Origin: Pseudomonas mendocina
Lineage (GTDB): Bacteria; Pseudomonadota; Gammaproteobacteria; Pseudomonadales; Pseudomonadaceae
Direction: 5' to 3'
Assembly (NCBI GenBank): GCA_037482215.1
Contig: CP148074.1
Span: 3,658,001 to 3,722,000, forward strand
DNA: 64,000 bases
Shown: piece after piece, positions 1 to 15,490 of the stretch
Numbering within the stretch: position 1 is the first letter of the stretch
Layout of the letters: every line of letters starts with the position of its first letter
Notes under the pieces: generated by a model
What the model was told of the DNA's origin: nothing
The model's input: the letters and a program-made list of their open reading frames with translations, nothing else
Database searches by the model: none
Made by a program: the position numbers and the translations under genes

Positions 1-583
1 AGTAAGCAGAAGCCAACTGCTCAAGGATGATGTCATCCACTTCCAACCCGCAGCGACGCACACATTTTTCAATGTTCTGTGCAGCATTGACCGCACAGGT
101 GACCACATGCACCTTGGCCTCAAGACGTACGCCGGACATCCCCAGCGGCTCGCGCACGCCTTCCTGATTGTCGATTACATAGTCCTGCGGCAGTGTATGC
201 AGCACTCGCTGATCGGACGGAATCGCCACAGCTTGTGCAGCATCCAGCACTCGTTCGAGGTCAGCACCGCTGACTTCACGATCACGGATGGCCACAATGC
301 CGTGGCTGTTCAGGCTGCGCACGTGGTTGCCGGCAATACCGACGAAAGCCGAGTGAATCCGGCAACCCGCCATCAGCTGGGCCTCCTCCACTGCGCGCTG
401 AATAGATTGCACAGTGGACTCAATATTCACCACCACGCCCTTCTTTAGGCCGCGCGACGGATGCGTGCCGATGCCGACCACCTCCAGCTGACCATCAGCA
501 TTAACCTCACCCACCAAGGCCACAACCTTGGATGTGCCGATATCGAGGCCTACGATCATCTTGCCGCTCTGCACGTTTGCCAT
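1..583 (-). CDS. ftsA: Cell division protein FtsA (partial, C-terminus off the window)
   Basis: Actin-like ATPase that anchors FtsZ to the inner membrane and recruits later division proteins. Only the first 194 codons are present, because the gene runs off the left edge. The N-terminus MANVQSGKMIVGLDIGTSK holds the phosphate 1 motif of the actin/HSP70 fold (GLDIGTSK), followed by the 1C subdomain region (RGLKKGVVVNIEST). The ATG at 581-583 is preceded by an AGGAG at about 596-600. It lies 20 bp downstream of ftsQ, the usual dcw order; ftsZ should follow beyond the edge. Identification is secure from sequence and position. Confidence 0.95.
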   Translation of the reverse strand, partial: MANVQSGKMIVGLDIGTSKVVALVGEVNADGQLEVVGIGTHPSRGLKKGVVVNIESTVQSIQRAVEEAQLMAGCRIHSAFVGIAGNHVRSLNSHGIVAIRDREVSGADLERVLDAAQAVAIPSDQRVLHTLPQDYVIDNQEGVREPLGMSGVRLEAKVHVVTCAVNAAQNIEKCVRRCGLEVDDIILEQLASAY

Positions 584-603
584 GGCTTTATAGTTCTCCT
601 AAA

Positions 604-1467
604 TCACTGCATAGCAGCGGTTTCACCCGCTACAGGCGCCACCGGCTCACGCCATGCCACAGCCAGGCCGTTGGCATAACGCAAATCGATCCGCGCAATA
701 TTCTCTTGTTGCTCTTTCAGAGCCTTGTTCCAGATGCTCGCAAAGCGGCGCATCTTCTCAACCACATGATCACGGCCGAGCAACAACTCAATGCCCTGCC
801 CGGTGGACAGGAACCAGCTACCGCGCTCACGCAATTCCAAGCGCGCCACCGTGAAGCCCAGAGGCCGAAGCATCTGACTGAGTACCTGATACTGCTGCAT
901 CACCCGCTGCTGTGCCCGCTTAGGCCCATACAGCTGCGGTAAATGCTGATAATTCTTCAACTCCTGAGGTGCGAATGCGCCCCCCTGGTTGTTCAGCAAC
1001 GCTTCATCCCCCCAACGGGCAATCGGCAGCTGTTCTTCCAACCGCACCACCAGTTGATCAGGCCATACTCGGCGCACTTGAGCACTGGCAATCCAAGGCA
1101 TCGCTTCCAGATCGTGGCGCAGCCCCGGCAAGTCCACACTGAAAAAGGTCGCACTGGCATAGGGCGCAATACGATCTTGCACAGCCTGCTGGTTCACATA
1201 GCCCAGATCACCCTCGACGCTGATCTTGGAAATCGGCTGATCGGCATAGGGCAACGCCCGGACTGACAACTCATAGGTGCCAAACCCAAGCCCAATCAAC
1301 AACAGCGGCCAGGTCACACGGCGCACCCAGGAAAAACTAACCTTGGGCGCAGTCAGACGCCGGCTGATTGGCTCCTTCGCCACCAGACGGCTCGCACCGC
1401 GAGGCACAGGCTTGCCGCGCAGCGGAGCGCGAGCAGGTCCTGACTGGTGACGCAAAGAGATGGTCAT
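604..1467 (-). CDS. ftsQ: Cell division protein FtsQ
   Basis: Bitopic inner-membrane divisome protein that forms a complex with FtsL and FtsB. The 287 residues show a basic cytoplasmic tail, one transmembrane segment at about 52-72 ([15 protein letters not shown]), a POTRA domain starting near [16 protein letters not shown], and the beta domain with [19 protein letters not shown]. Length fits the family. It lies 6 bp downstream of ddlB and is part of the dcw operon. Confidence 0.95.
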   Translation of the reverse strand: MTISLRHQSGPARAPLRGKPVPRGASRLVAKEPISRRLTAPKVSFSWVRRVTWPLLLIGLGFGTYELSVRALPYADQPISKISVEGDLGYVNQQAVQDRIAPYASATFFSVDLPGLRHDLEAMPWIASAQVRRVWPDQLVVRLEEQLPIARWGDEALLNNQGGAFAPQELKNYQHLPQLYGPKRAQQRVMQQYQVLSQMLRPLGFTVARLELRERGSWFLSTGQGIELLLGRDHVVEKMRRFASIWNKALKEQQENIARIDLRYANGLAVAWREPVAPVAGETAAMQ

Positions 1468-1473
1468 GGCGAA

Positions 1474-3864
<2,391 letters not shown>

Positions 3865-3872
<8 letters not shown>

Positions 3873-4935
3873 GAGCCACCTCCAGGCAGATATCGACAAC
3901 GGTGCGGGTCGCATCAGGTTTGGACAGGCGACGTGCAATCTGCCCCATGTTTTCCAGTTGCTCGGGGTGCATCAGAACCTCAGTCAGCTGCGCGGCCAGT
4001 TTGCTCGCGTCAGTGGAATGTTGCGGCAGCAGGACGGCTGCGCCCTGGCTAGCCAAATAATCAGCATTGCGCGTCTGGTGATCATCAATCGCATGCGGCA
4101 GCGGTACCAAAAACGCCGGCAGGCCAGCGGCAGCCAGTTCGCTTACGGTCAGTGCACCTGCGCGGCAGACCACCAGATCAGCCCAGGCATAAGCGCGGGC
4201 CATGTCTTTAATAAAAGGAGCGACCTGAGCCTCGACGCCCGCTTCGCGATAACGCTCTGCGGTAACACCATCGTGTTGTTTACCCGCTTGGTGCATCACC
4301 TCTGGGCGCAGTTCAGCAGCCACTTGAGCCAACGCCTGTGGCAGCAGCTTGTTCAGCGGTTCTGCACCGAGGCTTCCCCCCACAATCAGCAAGCGCGGTT
4401 TGCGGTTACGCAACGGATCGCGAGGTGTTTCCAGAAACAACTCTTCGCGTACAGGGTTGCCGGTGCTGCTCAACTTCGCGCTCGAACTGAAAGTACCTGG
4501 GAACGCTTCGCAAATACGTGCTGCCATTGGCGCCAGCGCACGGTTAGCAGTCCCCGCAACAGCGTTCTGCTCGTGAATAATCAACGGCACACCGCCCATA
4601 CGCGCCGCTAGACCGCCAGGGCCGGTGACGTAGCCACCCATGCCAAGCACACACACCGGCTTCAGCTCGCGAACCACCTTACGCGCCTGGAACAGCGACT
4701 TAATCAGCTGGAACGGTGCCTTCAGCAAAGACAGCTTGCTCTTACCGCGCAAACCGGAAACCTGAATTAAATGCAGCGGAATATTGGCTGCAGGCACTAA
4801 TTCATTCTCAATCCCACGGGGCGTACCAAGCCAGTGCACGGTGTAACCACGTGCTTGGAACTCGCGGGCACAGGCCAGCGCGGGGAACACGTGGCCACCG
4901 GTACCACCGGCCATAATCAGGACGTTACCGCGCAT
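3865..4935 (-). CDS. murG: UDP-GlcNAc:lipid I N-acetylglucosaminyltransferase
   Basis: Peripheral membrane GT-B glycosyltransferase converting lipid I to lipid II on the cytoplasmic face. It shows [17 protein letters not shown] near the N-terminus, a second glycine-rich loop [11 protein letters not shown], and [17 protein letters not shown] in the donor-binding half. The ATG at 4933-4935 gives 356 aa, matching the Pseudomonas family length; longer reading frames upstream lie inside ftsW. It overlaps the ftsW 3' end by 11 bp. Confidence 0.96.
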
Positions 4936-6151
4936 GGCGCACCTCCCTGGCCGGTTGTACATCAAAAAAGTCTTCTTCTTTAAATTCCACTTCTGCACTG
5001 CCCAACTGCGTACGACGCTCCCACTCAATGCGCAACAACATGGCCAGACAGACACAGCAGATCACCAGGGAACTACCACCGTAGCTGAGGAACGGCAGGG
5101 TCAGCCCCTTGGTGGGCAAGCGCCCGATGTTCACACCGATGTTGATGAGGATCTGACCGATCCACAAAAAGCTCAGGCCGTATGCGACATACGCCGAGAA
5201 GAATTGTTTCGCCTTCTCCGCCCAAAGACCGATATAAAGTGCGCGCACGCTGACAAACACGAACAGCGCCACTGTCAGCAGCGCCCCGACCATGCCCAGT
5301 TCTTCAGCCAGAACCGAGAACACAAAGTCAGTGTGTGCTTCAGGCAGATAGAACTGCTTTTGCACGCTGTTACCCAGACCAACACCCAGCCACTCGCCAC
5401 GGCCGAACGCAATCAGGGCCTGACTCAGCTGATAACCAGCACCATATTGGTCGGCCCATGGGTCAACGAAGTTGGTCAGACGCTGCAAGCGGTAGGACTC
5501 TTTAGTCATCACCAGAATGCCGACCGCCAGAACGCCAATACCCAGCGGGATAAAGCGCACCAGATTGATGCCGCCTAAGAACAGCATGGCAATCGAGGCG
5601 CCAAACAAGACCACGGTTGCACCGAAGTCTGGCTCAGCCAGCAGAAGCACAGCGATGGGGCCCAGCACCATCAGCGGCTTGATGAATCCACTGAGTTTTT
5701 CCCGGACCTCAACCTGACGACGGACCATGTAACCGGCCAAGAACAGCACGGTAAAGACTTTGGCCAGCTCAGAAGGCTGCAAGTTAAAGATGCCGAAACC
5801 GATCCAACGCTTCGCACCGTTGACCTCGCGACCAATACCCGGCAGCAGCACCAGAATCAGGCACACCACAGCCACCAGCAGCAGCTTGGCACTGTGCTTC
5901 TGCCAGAATGCCATCGGCACCATCAATGTCATCAGCGCAGCACTAACCCCGATCACCACATAAATAATGTGGCGAATCAGGTAATACATTGGATTGCCTG
6001 TCTGCGCCGCGGCCACCTCAGTTGAAGCGGACGCAATCATCACCAGACCAAGCCCGAGCAAGGCCAGGCAGCCGGCCAGCATTGGGAAATCGATATCAAT
6101 CCCACGGGGGCTGCGCAGCGGTGACGGTGCAGCTAACAGGCGGGCCAGCAT
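4925..6151 (-). CDS. ftsW: Septal peptidoglycan polymerase FtsW (SEDS family)
   Basis: SEDS-family glycosyltransferase that polymerises lipid II at the septum together with FtsI. The 408 residues form about ten transmembrane segments starting after a cytoplasmic tail (RSPRGIDIDFPMLAGCLALL). The conserved SEDS stretches GAKRWIGFGIFNLQPSELAK, EPDFGATVVLF and LPEAHTDFVFSVLAEELG are present, as is the C-terminal GLTLPFLSYGGSS. It overlaps murD by one base at its start and murG by 11 bp at its end. Confidence 0.96.
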   Translation of the reverse strand: MLARLLAAPSPLRSPRGIDIDFPMLAGCLALLGLGLVMIASASTEVAAAQTGNPMYYLIRHIIYVVIGVSAALMTLMVPMAFWQKHSAKLLLVAVVCLILVLLPGIGREVNGAKRWIGFGIFNLQPSELAKVFTVLFLAGYMVRRQVEVREKLSGFIKPLMVLGPIAVLLLAEPDFGATVVLFGASIAMLFLGGINLVRFIPLGIGVLAVGILVMTKESYRLQRLTNFVDPWADQYGAGYQLSQALIAFGRGEWLGVGLGNSVQKQFYLPEAHTDFVFSVLAEELGMVGALLTVALFVFVSVRALYIGLWAEKAKQFFSAYVAYGLSFLWIGQILINIGVNIGRLPTKGLTLPFLSYGGSSLVICCVCLAMLLRIEWERRTQLGSAEVEFKEEDFFDVQPAREVRHAR

Positions 6152-7497
6152 CAGTTCAGCCCTCCTACAGCTTGAGCGAACAACTGCCCACGCTGCTCAA
6201 AGTTTTTGAACATATCCAGACTTGCGCAGGCTGGGGACAACAGTACGGCATCACCTGCTTTTGCCAGCTCAGCGCAACGCTGCACAGCCTCTTCTAAGGT
6301 CTGCACACGAACCAACTCAGTGGCGCCACTCAATGCGCTCTCAAGCAGTGCGGCATCACGGCCAAGCAACACGACTGAACGGCAGAAGCGTCCTACAGGT
6401 GCCTTGAGTCCAGAAAAGTCCGCGCCTTTACCATCACCACCAGCAATCAGCACCAGCTTCCCGTCGATATCGGCGCCCAAGCCTTCAATCGCCGCCAATG
6501 CTGCACCGACGTTGGTCGCTTTGGAGTCGTCGTAATAATTCACGCCATTTAGCTCACGCACCCACTGGCAACGGTGTGGCAAGCCTGCAAACTGGCGCAG
6601 GGTTTCCAGCATCGGTGCGAATGGAAGACCGACTGCCTGGCCCAATGCCAAGGCTGCGAGTGCGTTGGATTGGTTGTGTGCACCACGGATTTTCAATTCG
6701 CGTACCGGCATCAGTGTTTCGAACTGATAGGCCAAGTACTTCTCACCCTGTTCTTCGATAAGGCCAAAACGCTTGAAGTCGGGCTTACCCAGGCCAAAAA
6801 CTGTGCACGGCAGTTGATCTGCAACCAGCGGACGAGAGAGTGCGTCGTCGGCATTCACCACAACTTGGCTCGCGCCTCGGAAGATGCGGTGTTTGGCGAG
6901 GTGGTACGCCTGCAGATCGGCATAGCGATCCATGTGGTCTTCGCTGATATTCAGGCAAGTCGCCACTTCAGCATTGAGCTGATGTGTGGTTTCCAGCTGG
7001 AAGCTAGACAGCTCCAGCACATACAACTCGACATCATCCGCCAGTAAATCGAGCGCTGGGGTGCCGAGGTTGCCACCCACAGCCACTTTCTTGCCCGCCG
7101 CCGCAGCCATTTCACCCACTAAGGTGGTTACGGTGCTCTTAGCGTTGGAACCTGTAATGGCCACGATCGGTGCCTTGGCGTAGCGAGCAAACAGATCGAT
7201 GTCACCGGATAACTTCACGCCACGGGCAGCGGCAGCCTGTAGCTCAGGCGTTGCAATGGCGAGCCCAGGGCTGACCAAGAGCTCTTTGGCAGTGCAGAGG
7301 AAATCCACATCCAGCCCGCCACAGCGCACTTCAACCTGCGGATACTGTTCACGCAACGTGCTCAGCTCCGGCGGGTTGGCACGTGTATCCACCACAGCAA
7401 AGGGCAGGCCCTGGCGTGCGAGGAATCGCACCAGAGACATGCCGCTCTTGCCGAGGCCGACAACGATGCGCATATGGTCAGAAGCAATCAGGCTCAT
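6151..7497 (-). CDS. murD: UDP-MurNAc-L-alanine--D-glutamate ligase
   Basis: Second Mur ligase; adds D-Glu. The 448 residues show an N-terminal Rossmann-like UDP-binding domain (RIVVGLGKSGMSLVRFLARQ), the ATP loop ITGSNAKSTVTTLVGEM and the C-terminal YDDSKATNVGAALAAI and LLSPACASLDMFKNFEQRG. It sits between mraY (7 bp gap) and ftsW (1-bp overlap) in the operon. Confidence 0.96.
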   Translation of the reverse strand: MSLIASDHMRIVVGLGKSGMSLVRFLARQGLPFAVVDTRANPPELSTLREQYPQVEVRCGGLDVDFLCTAKELLVSPGLAIATPELQAAAARGVKLSGDIDLFARYAKAPIVAITGSNAKSTVTTLVGEMAAAAGKKVAVGGNLGTPALDLLADDVELYVLELSSFQLETTHQLNAEVATCLNISEDHMDRYADLQAYHLAKHRIFRGASQVVVNADDALSRPLVADQLPCTVFGLGKPDFKRFGLIEEQGEKYLAYQFETLMPVRELKIRGAHNQSNALAALALGQAVGLPFAPMLETLRQFAGLPHRCQWVRELNGVNYYDDSKATNVGAALAAIEGLGADIDGKLVLIAGGDGKGADFSGLKAPVGRFCRSVVLLGRDAALLESALSGATELVRVQTLEEAVQRCAELAKAGDAVLLSPACASLDMFKNFEQRGQLFAQAVGGLN

Positions 7498-7504
7498 GCT
7501 TTCC

Positions 7505-8587
7505 TCAACGCAGTTTCAAAGTAGCCAGACCAATCAGCACCAAAATCACGGTGATGATCCAGAAACGCACGATCACGCGCGGCTCAGGCCAGCCTTTCAA
7601 TTCAAAATGGTGGTGAATGGGTGCCATGCGGAAGACACGCTTGCCGGTCAGTTTGAATGACGCGACCTGGATAATCACCGACAGGGTTTCCACAACGAAG
7701 ATGCCGCCCATGATGAACAGCACTACTTCCTGACGAACAATGACAGCAATGGTGCCGAGCGCTGCGCCCAGTGCCAGCGCCCCCACATCGCCCATAAACA
7801 CTTGAGCCGGATAGGTGTTAAACCAAAGGAAGCCCAAGCCTGCGCCCACCAGAGCTGCACAGAAAACGATCAGCTCGCCAGCACCCGGTACATAGGGGAT
7901 CAGCAGGTATTCGGCAAATTTAACGTGGCCAGACAGGTAGCAGAAAATGCCCAGCGCACCACCAACCAGCACAGTTGGCAGAATCGCTAAGCCATCCAGG
8001 CCGTCAGTCAGGTTAACCGCGTTGCTTGAGCCGACAATGACGAAATAAGTCAGCACCACAAAGCCGACACCAAGCTCCAGAGCGAAGTCTTTAACCATCG
8101 GCATGTAGAACGTAGTTTCGACCGGGCTTTGCGCAGTCATAAACAGGAAGATTGCAGCCCCCAGACCAAACACGGACTGCCAGAAATATTTCCAACGGCT
8201 CGGCAGACCACGGGAGTTTTTCTCTATGACTTTGCGATAGTCATCCACCCAGCCAATGGCACCGAACAGCAGAGTGACAGCCAACACCACCCACACGTAA
8301 CGGTTGCTGAGGTCGGCCCACAACAAGGTACTAACCGCGATGGCAGTCAGAATCAGCGCGCCGCCCATAGTTGGCGTGCCCTTTTTCGACAAATGCGATT
8401 GCGGGCCATCGTTGCGCACCGCCTGACCAATCTGACGGACCTGCAAGGTGCGAATCATCCACGGCCCCAGCCACAAAGCCAGTGCCAGCGCAGTTAAAAC
8501 GCCAAGGATGCCGCGCAGTGTCAGGTACTGAAACACTGCAAAACCCTTGTAGAACTGTTGCAGGTATTCCGCCAACAGCAGCAGCAT
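7505..8587 (-). CDS. mraY: Phospho-MurNAc-pentapeptide transferase
   Basis: Integral membrane enzyme that transfers phospho-MurNAc-pentapeptide to undecaprenyl phosphate, making lipid I. It shows ten hydrophobic segments and the family motifs [29 protein letters not shown] (catalytic Asp region), [11 protein letters not shown] and the C-terminal [13 protein letters not shown]. The start [15 protein letters not shown] at 8585-8587 gives 360 aa, the standard length, and shares one base with the murF stop codon. Confidence 0.97.
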   Translation of the reverse strand: MLLLLAEYLQQFYKGFAVFQYLTLRGILGVLTALALALWLGPWMIRTLQVRQIGQAVRNDGPQSHLSKKGTPTMGGALILTAIAVSTLLWADLSNRYVWVVLAVTLLFGAIGWVDDYRKVIEKNSRGLPSRWKYFWQSVFGLGAAIFLFMTAQSPVETTFYMPMVKDFALELGVGFVVLTYFVIVGSSNAVNLTDGLDGLAILPTVLVGGALGIFCYLSGHVKFAEYLLIPYVPGAGELIVFCAALVGAGLGFLWFNTYPAQVFMGDVGALALGAALGTIAVIVRQEVVLFIMGGIFVVETLSVIIQVASFKLTGKRVFRMAPIHHHFELKGWPEPRVIVRFWIITVILVLIGLATLKLR

Positions 8588-9960
8588 TAGTGTATCTCCC
8601 CGGATGTGCCACAAAGCGCCGCTACAACTTTCTCCATCGCAGCGCTACGTGAACCTTTAATTAGAATGGTGGTGCCGCTCTGCTCGCCTCGCAGAGCTTC
8701 AATCAGGCTGGCCTGATCCTCGAAGTGACGTGCGCCTTGGCCGAACTCACTCACAGCAAATGCCATCAGCGGCCCGACTGCATACAGCGCATCAACTTTA
8801 CCAACGGCATAGCTACCCACCTGACGGTGGCCTTGTTCCGCCCAGGCGCCCAACTCGCCAATATCCCCAAGTACCAGCACAGTACGAGTGGAAAAACCGG
8901 CCAGGATATCAATAGCCGCACACACAGAACTTGGGTTCGCGTTATAGCTGTCATCAATCACGCGAACACCGCTGGCCGACAGCAGAGCAACTGCACGCCC
9001 CTTAACGGGTTGCAGGTTTTCCAAACCAGCTTTGATTGACTTAAGGGTAACGCCGAGCGTGAGTGCAGCAGCCGCAGCCGCCAACGCATTGGTGACATTG
9101 TGTTCACCCAGCAGGTTAAGCTGGATGCGGATAGCGTCGGCGCCCCCCTGATTCAGGGTAAATACCGGGCAACCACGCTCATCCCGAGCCAAATCACTCG
9201 CATAGACATCCGCCGCAACATGGAGCTGTGAAAAGCTGCGCACCTGATGACCTTGCGCTCGCTTCTGCCAAGTCGCGAAAGCAGCGTCATCCAGATTGAG
9301 GATGGCTACACCGCCCTCACCCAATCCTTCGAGAATTTCACCTTTAGCCTCGACAATCTTTTCCGGCCCACCAAATTCACCGACATGGGCAGTGCCCGCA
9401 TTGTTGATCAAGGCAACCTGCGGCTTAGTCAGCGCGACGGTGTAAGCAATTTCGCCGACATGGTTAGCACCCAGCTCGATAACGGCGGCAACATGTTCCG
9501 GCGCCAGCTCCAGCAGAGTCAGTGGTGCGCCCAGATCGTTATTGAGATTGCCGCGGGTCGCCAGCACCGGCCCGCCCAGCCCCTCTCGCAGAATGCTGGC
9601 GAGCATTTCCTTAACAGTGGTTTTGCCACTGGAGCCGGTAATAGCAACAACAGGTGCATTAAAGGCTGCGCGATTCAGCGCTCCCAACTGACCAAGGGCT
9701 AAGCGCGTATCCGCCACCAGCAGTTGTGGGATTGACACACCCGGCACTTGTCGCTGCACCAATGCTGCCACGGCGCCTTTTCCCGCCACTTCATTGAGGT
9801 AGTCATGGCCATCGAAACGCGGCCCACTCAAGGCAACGAACAGTTGTCCTTGAGTAATGCCACGGCTGTCTGTGCTGACCCCAGAGAACGCAACATCAGC
9901 CCCGATTACCTGAGCATTGAGTGCTGCCGCAACTTCAGCTAGACGCAGAGGCTTAAGCAT
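8587..9960 (-). CDS. murF: UDP-MurNAc-tripeptide--D-Ala-D-Ala ligase
   Basis: Final cytoplasmic Mur ligase, adding the D-Ala-D-Ala made by Ddl. It has the N-terminal [19 protein letters not shown], the ATP loop [28 protein letters not shown] and the C-terminal [13 protein letters not shown]. The start is placed at the ATG at 9958-9960 ([14 protein letters not shown], 457 aa), which overlaps murE by 8 bp; a slightly longer reading inside murE is unlikely. Confidence 0.96.
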   Translation of the reverse strand: MLKPLRLAEVAAALNAQVIGADVAFSGVSTDSRGITQGQLFVALSGPRFDGHDYLNEVAGKGAVAALVQRQVPGVSIPQLLVADTRLALGQLGALNRAAFNAPVVAITGSSGKTTVKEMLASILREGLGGPVLATRGNLNNDLGAPLTLLELAPEHVAAVIELGANHVGEIAYTVALTKPQVALINNAGTAHVGEFGGPEKIVEAKGEILEGLGEGGVAILNLDDAAFATWQKRAQGHQVRSFSQLHVAADVYASDLARDERGCPVFTLNQGGADAIRIQLNLLGEHNVTNALAAAAAALTLGVTLKSIKAGLENLQPVKGRAVALLSASGVRVIDDSYNANPSSVCAAIDILAGFSTRTVLVLGDIGELGAWAEQGHRQVGSYAVGKVDALYAVGPLMAFAVSEFGQGARHFEDQASLIEALRGEQSGTTILIKGSRSAAMEKVVAALCGTSGEIH

Positions 9961-11415
9961 CGCCAGCCTCCCAGGCCGCAAGGGCATTAGCGGCTTCGAT
10001 CAAATCAGAGAACGGCTGACGCACACCGTTAATTTCCTGATAGTCCTCATGGCCTTTGCCTGCCAGCACCAACACATCATCAGCGTGTGCAGAGGCAATC
10101 AGCTGGGCGATAGCAGCACCACGCCCATGTACGAACTGCACCTTTTGCGGCTGGCTGAATCCGCCGCGAATATCTTCAAAAATCACTTCAGGTGCTTCAG
10201 TTCGTGGGTTGTCATCTGTTACCAGCACAGCATCGGCCAGGCGCTCTACAACAGCCGCCATCAGCGGACGCTTACCGGCGTCTCGGTCACCGCCACAACC
10301 AAACAGGCACAGCAGACGGCCTTTGGCGTGGGGACGCATGGCTTCAAGAACCTTTTCCAGCGCATCCGGGGTATGGGCGTAATCCACAACCACCAGCGGC
10401 TTATCAGCACCCCCGAGACGCTGCATACGGCCTATAGGGCCTTGCAGCTCGGGCAATACCTTGAGAATTTCATCCAGCGGGTAATCCATCCCCAACAGTG
10501 CGCCGACCACAGCCAGCAGGTTGCTCAGGTTGAAACGCCCCAGCAGCGAACTGCGCAGGCTGCCTTCACCTTGTGGCGTCACCAACGTGGCGCGAACGCC
10601 GTGATCGTCAAAATGTGCATCGCGACAATATAAATACGCACGGCTTTCGTTCAGGCTGTAGCTGATGAGACGGGATTCATGCGCTTGCTCAGCCAGTTGG
10701 CGACCGAAGGCATCGTCTAGGTTCAGTACCCGGCAGCGAAGGCTGGGCCATGCGAAGAGCGCCGCCTTGGCCTCAGCGTAGGCCTCCATAGAACCGTGAT
10801 AGTCAAGATGATCGCGGGACAGATTAGTCAGCACCGCCACATCAAACTCAAGAGCCGCGACACGCCCCTGATGCAGACCATGGGAGGAAACTTCCATAGC
10901 TACAGCCCGGGCACCTTCAGCTTTCAAACCAGCCAACGCAGCCTGCACACCCACAGGGTCAGGTGTTGTATGCCGACCTTGCTCAAGCTCGCCATAGAAG
11001 CCGTTGCCCAGTGTCCCGAGAATGCCGCAACGTTCTCCAAGACGATCAAGCGCCTGAGCCAGCAACTGAGTCACACTGGTTTTGCCATTAGTACCGGTCA
11101 CACCGACCAGATGCAGGCCACGGCTCGGCTCACCGTAAAAGCGTCCAGCCAATGCAGACAACTGCCCTGCCAGCCCTTTTACCGGCAACAACTCGGCACC
11201 CTGCACACTCAAATCAGGAGCGTTATCGGCCTCGTATGCAATCGCAGCGGCACCACGAGCGACAGCATCATTTATATGGTTGCGGCCATCTTGCTGGATA
11301 CCTGGCACCGCCAGGAACAAATCACCCGGCAGCACTTTGCGGCTATCCAGTGTCAGTTCACGAATCAATGTGGCGCTATCGGCCTGCGGCAAAAGCTGAT
11401 TCAGAGGCATTGGCA

Positions 11416-11416
<1 letters not shown>
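9953..11416 (-). CDS. murE: UDP-MurNAc-L-Ala-D-Glu--meso-diaminopimelate ligase
   Basis: Third Mur ligase. The 487 residues include LTLDSRKVLPGDLFLAVPG, the ATP loop GVTGTNGKTSVTQLLAQAL, EVSSHGLHQGRV and the C-terminal DDNPRTEAPEVIFEDI. The DNPR motif is the known signature of meso-diaminopimelate-specific MurE, so the peptidoglycan is DAP type. It shares one base with ftsI upstream and overlaps murF by 8 bp. Confidence 0.96.
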
Positions 11417-13432
<2,016 letters not shown>

Positions 13433-13436
<4 letters not shown>

Positions 13437-14380
13437 CGCAACTTCTCCGCGATGCGCATCACGGCGCTACGTGAACGTGGGTTTGCTTGTAATTCTGCCT
13501 CAGATGCGAAGACAGGCTTGCCAATGATTTTCAGGCGTGGCTCAAAAGCCTTAGGAATAATAGGCAGATCCCGAGGCAGCTTATCCGCCTCGCCCTTGGC
13601 ATGCTTGCGCATGAACAGTTTGACGATCCGGTCTTCCAGAGAGTGGAAGCTGATCACCACCAGACGACCACCGACCTCAAGACTCTCCAAAGCCGCATCA
13701 AGGCCACGCTCAAGGTCACCCAACTCGTTGTTAACGTGAATACGCAGCCCTTGGAACGCTCGAGTAGCGGGGTTTTTACCTTTTTCCCAAGCAGGATTGG
13801 CAACCGTCAACACCTGAGCCAAATCAGCTGTACGTTCAAAAGGCTTCTCGCTACGACGCTGTACGACGGCGCGTGCCATGCGTTTGGCGAAGCGCTCTTC
13901 ACCATATTCTTTAAAGACACGGGCGATTTCTTCTTCTGGGGCTGTAGCGATGAACTCAGCCGCACTCATGCCGGCATCTGGATTCATACGCATGTCCAGA
14001 GGGCCATCATTAAGAAAGCTGAAGCCACGCTCGGCATCATCCAGTTGAGGAGACGACACCCCGAGATCCAATAAAATGCCGCTGACCTTACCCGTCAGAC
14101 CGCGCTGCGCGAACTCATCCGCCATCTCAGCGAAGCTGCGTTGCACAACGACAAAGCGGCCGTCCTCGGCCGCCAGTGCATTTCCAGTTGCGATTGCCAG
14201 TGGGTCCTTATCAAACCCGATTAGCTGACCGTCGCCCCCAAGCCTCTGCAAGATCAATCGGCTATGCCCTCCGCGGCCGAAGGTGCCATCTGCGTAGCAC
14301 CCTCCAGCGCGCACTGCTAACCCCTCGACAGCCTCGTCGAGCAGTACAGTGATGTGGCGGAAGTTATCAGTCATAGTCAC
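13433..14380 (-). CDS. rsmH: 16S rRNA m4C1402 N4-methyltransferase
   Basis: SAM-dependent methyltransferase for cytidine 1402 of 16S rRNA; formerly mraW. The SAM-binding motif [20 protein letters not shown] is near the N-terminus, followed by [28 protein letters not shown] and the C-terminal [13 protein letters not shown] and [10 protein letters not shown]. At 315 aa it has the usual length. It overlaps mraZ by 4 bp. RsmI, which modifies the same nucleotide at the ribose, is encoded about 1.1 kb upstream. Confidence 0.97.
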
Positions 14381-14832
14381 AGGATCAAATCCCGCAGGTC
14401 ATCAGACAAAGCGCCAGGTTGCTTGATGGCAGCCATATCGGCCTCATTCACAGCATTCCAAGCGTCTTCATCCCACAGTTGAAATTTATTGATTTGCCCC
14501 ACCAGCATCGCCCGCTTATCCAGCTTGGCGTACTCACGCAAACGAGGCGGCACCAGGAAACGACCACTAGCGTCCAGCTCAATGTCTACGGCATTACCAA
14601 TCAGCAAACGCTGGAGGCGGCGGTTCTCTTCACGGAAGGAGGCAAGTTCGCGGAGCTTTGCTTCAATCAGCTCCCACTCAGGAAGCGTATAGACACACAG
14701 GCATGGGTCGATTGCATCAATGGTCACGATGAGCTGGCCAGCACAACGCGAAACGAGCTGATCACGATACCGGCTTGGCATCGCGAGTCGCCCTTTGGCG
14801 TCGAGACTGATGGCATTTGCTCCGCGAAACAC
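14377..14832 (-). CDS. mraZ: Transcriptional regulator MraZ
   Basis: DNA-binding protein of the SpoVT/AbrB fold; the first gene of the dcw operon and, in E. coli, a repressor of that operon. The 151 residues contain two copies of the domain, marked by [19 protein letters not shown] near residue 9 and [19 protein letters not shown] near residue 80. A promoter and an array of GTGG boxes, the expected MraZ target, lie just upstream, so autorepression is likely. Confidence 0.96.
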   Translation of the reverse strand: MFRGANAISLDAKGRLAMPSRYRDQLVSRCAGQLIVTIDAIDPCLCVYTLPEWELIEAKLRELASFREENRRLQRLLIGNAVDIELDASGRFLVPPRLREYAKLDKRAMLVGQINKFQLWDEDAWNAVNEADMAAIKQPGALSDDLRDLIL

Positions 14833-14865
14833 GATCGCGATCCCCTTTTATGTTAGCTATCCGTG

Positions 14866-14910
14866 CCCCAAATACCCACTTTGCGCCACTTCTTACCACT
14901 TCTGCACACT
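14866..14910 (-). promoter_or_regulatory. MraZ operator array, 10-bp-period GTGG boxes
   Basis: Read on the minus strand, the array runs AGTGTG, AGTGGT, AGTGGC, AGTGGG, TGGGG, each box starting 10 bp after the last and separated by 4-5 bp of unrelated sequence. MraZ is known to bind direct repeats of a TGGG-type box at 10-bp spacing, so this is very probably its operator. It begins at the -10 element and covers the transcription start and early leader of mraZ. Confidence 0.8.
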
Positions 14911-14937
14911 ATAGGAACGCAAGCGCCCCACCGTCAA
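14908..14937 (-). promoter_or_regulatory. Sigma70-type promoter of the dcw operon
   Basis: On the minus strand TTGACG (14932-14937) is followed after 18 bp by TATAGT (14908-14913), a near-consensus pair. The predicted start falls near 14901, inside the GTGG array, about 70 bp before the mraZ ATG. No other strong promoter is apparent in the roughly 290 bp between mraZ and rnpB. The rest of that gap (14938-15125) is A/T-rich and holds nothing else I recognise. Confidence 0.75.
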
Positions 14938-15125
14938 GGTACGCTCGACAGGAAAAGTCCTTATAGAACGGCGATTTAGGTCACTTTTGAGGGGTAAAAC
15001 TGAAAGCAAAAACAAAAGGGGAATATAAAAACGCAGGCAGCACAAAAGGCTTAAGCACAAACTTAAAGTAGTTTCTTAAGAGAAAGAATTTTTAGATATT
15101 TAAAACGGACTTGTAAGAAGAGAAG

Positions 15126-15484
15126 GAGAGTCGATCTATAAGCCGGGTTCTGTCGAGGACAGCCATTCCTCTACGACGTACATCACTGCACGTCTTTAGC
15201 AACCTACCCGGTTCCAGCGCGGGCCACGCCAATGGAACCCTATTTGGTCTTGCTCCGAGTGGGGTTTACCTAGCCACGGACTGTTGCCAGCCGTGCGGTG
15301 CGCTCTTACCGCACCTTTTCACCCTTACCGGCACCGAAGTGCTTAGGCGGTTATTTTCTGTGGCACTTTCCGTAGGCTCACGCCCCCCAGGCATTACCTG
15401 GCACTCCGCCCTATGGAGCCCGGACTTTCCTCCCCCAGATTTCGTTGAACGAAACCCGGCAGCGACTGTCCGATCGACTCTCCA
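15126..15484 (-). ncRNA. rnpB: RNase P RNA (type A)
   Basis: Catalytic RNA that removes 5' leaders from pre-tRNA. On the minus strand it starts near GGAGAGTCGATCGGACAG and ends near CCGGCTTATAGATCGACTC. The two ends are complementary (GAGTCGAT/ATCGACTC) and form helix P1. Internally the plus-strand text shows the complement of the conserved GAGGAAAGTCCGGGCTC core (around 15417-15434), of the universally conserved ACAGAA near the 3' end, and of the CCGGUU region. Length of about 355 nt fits type A. Ends are accurate to a few bases only. Confidence 0.95.
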
Positions 15485-15490
15485 CCCACA

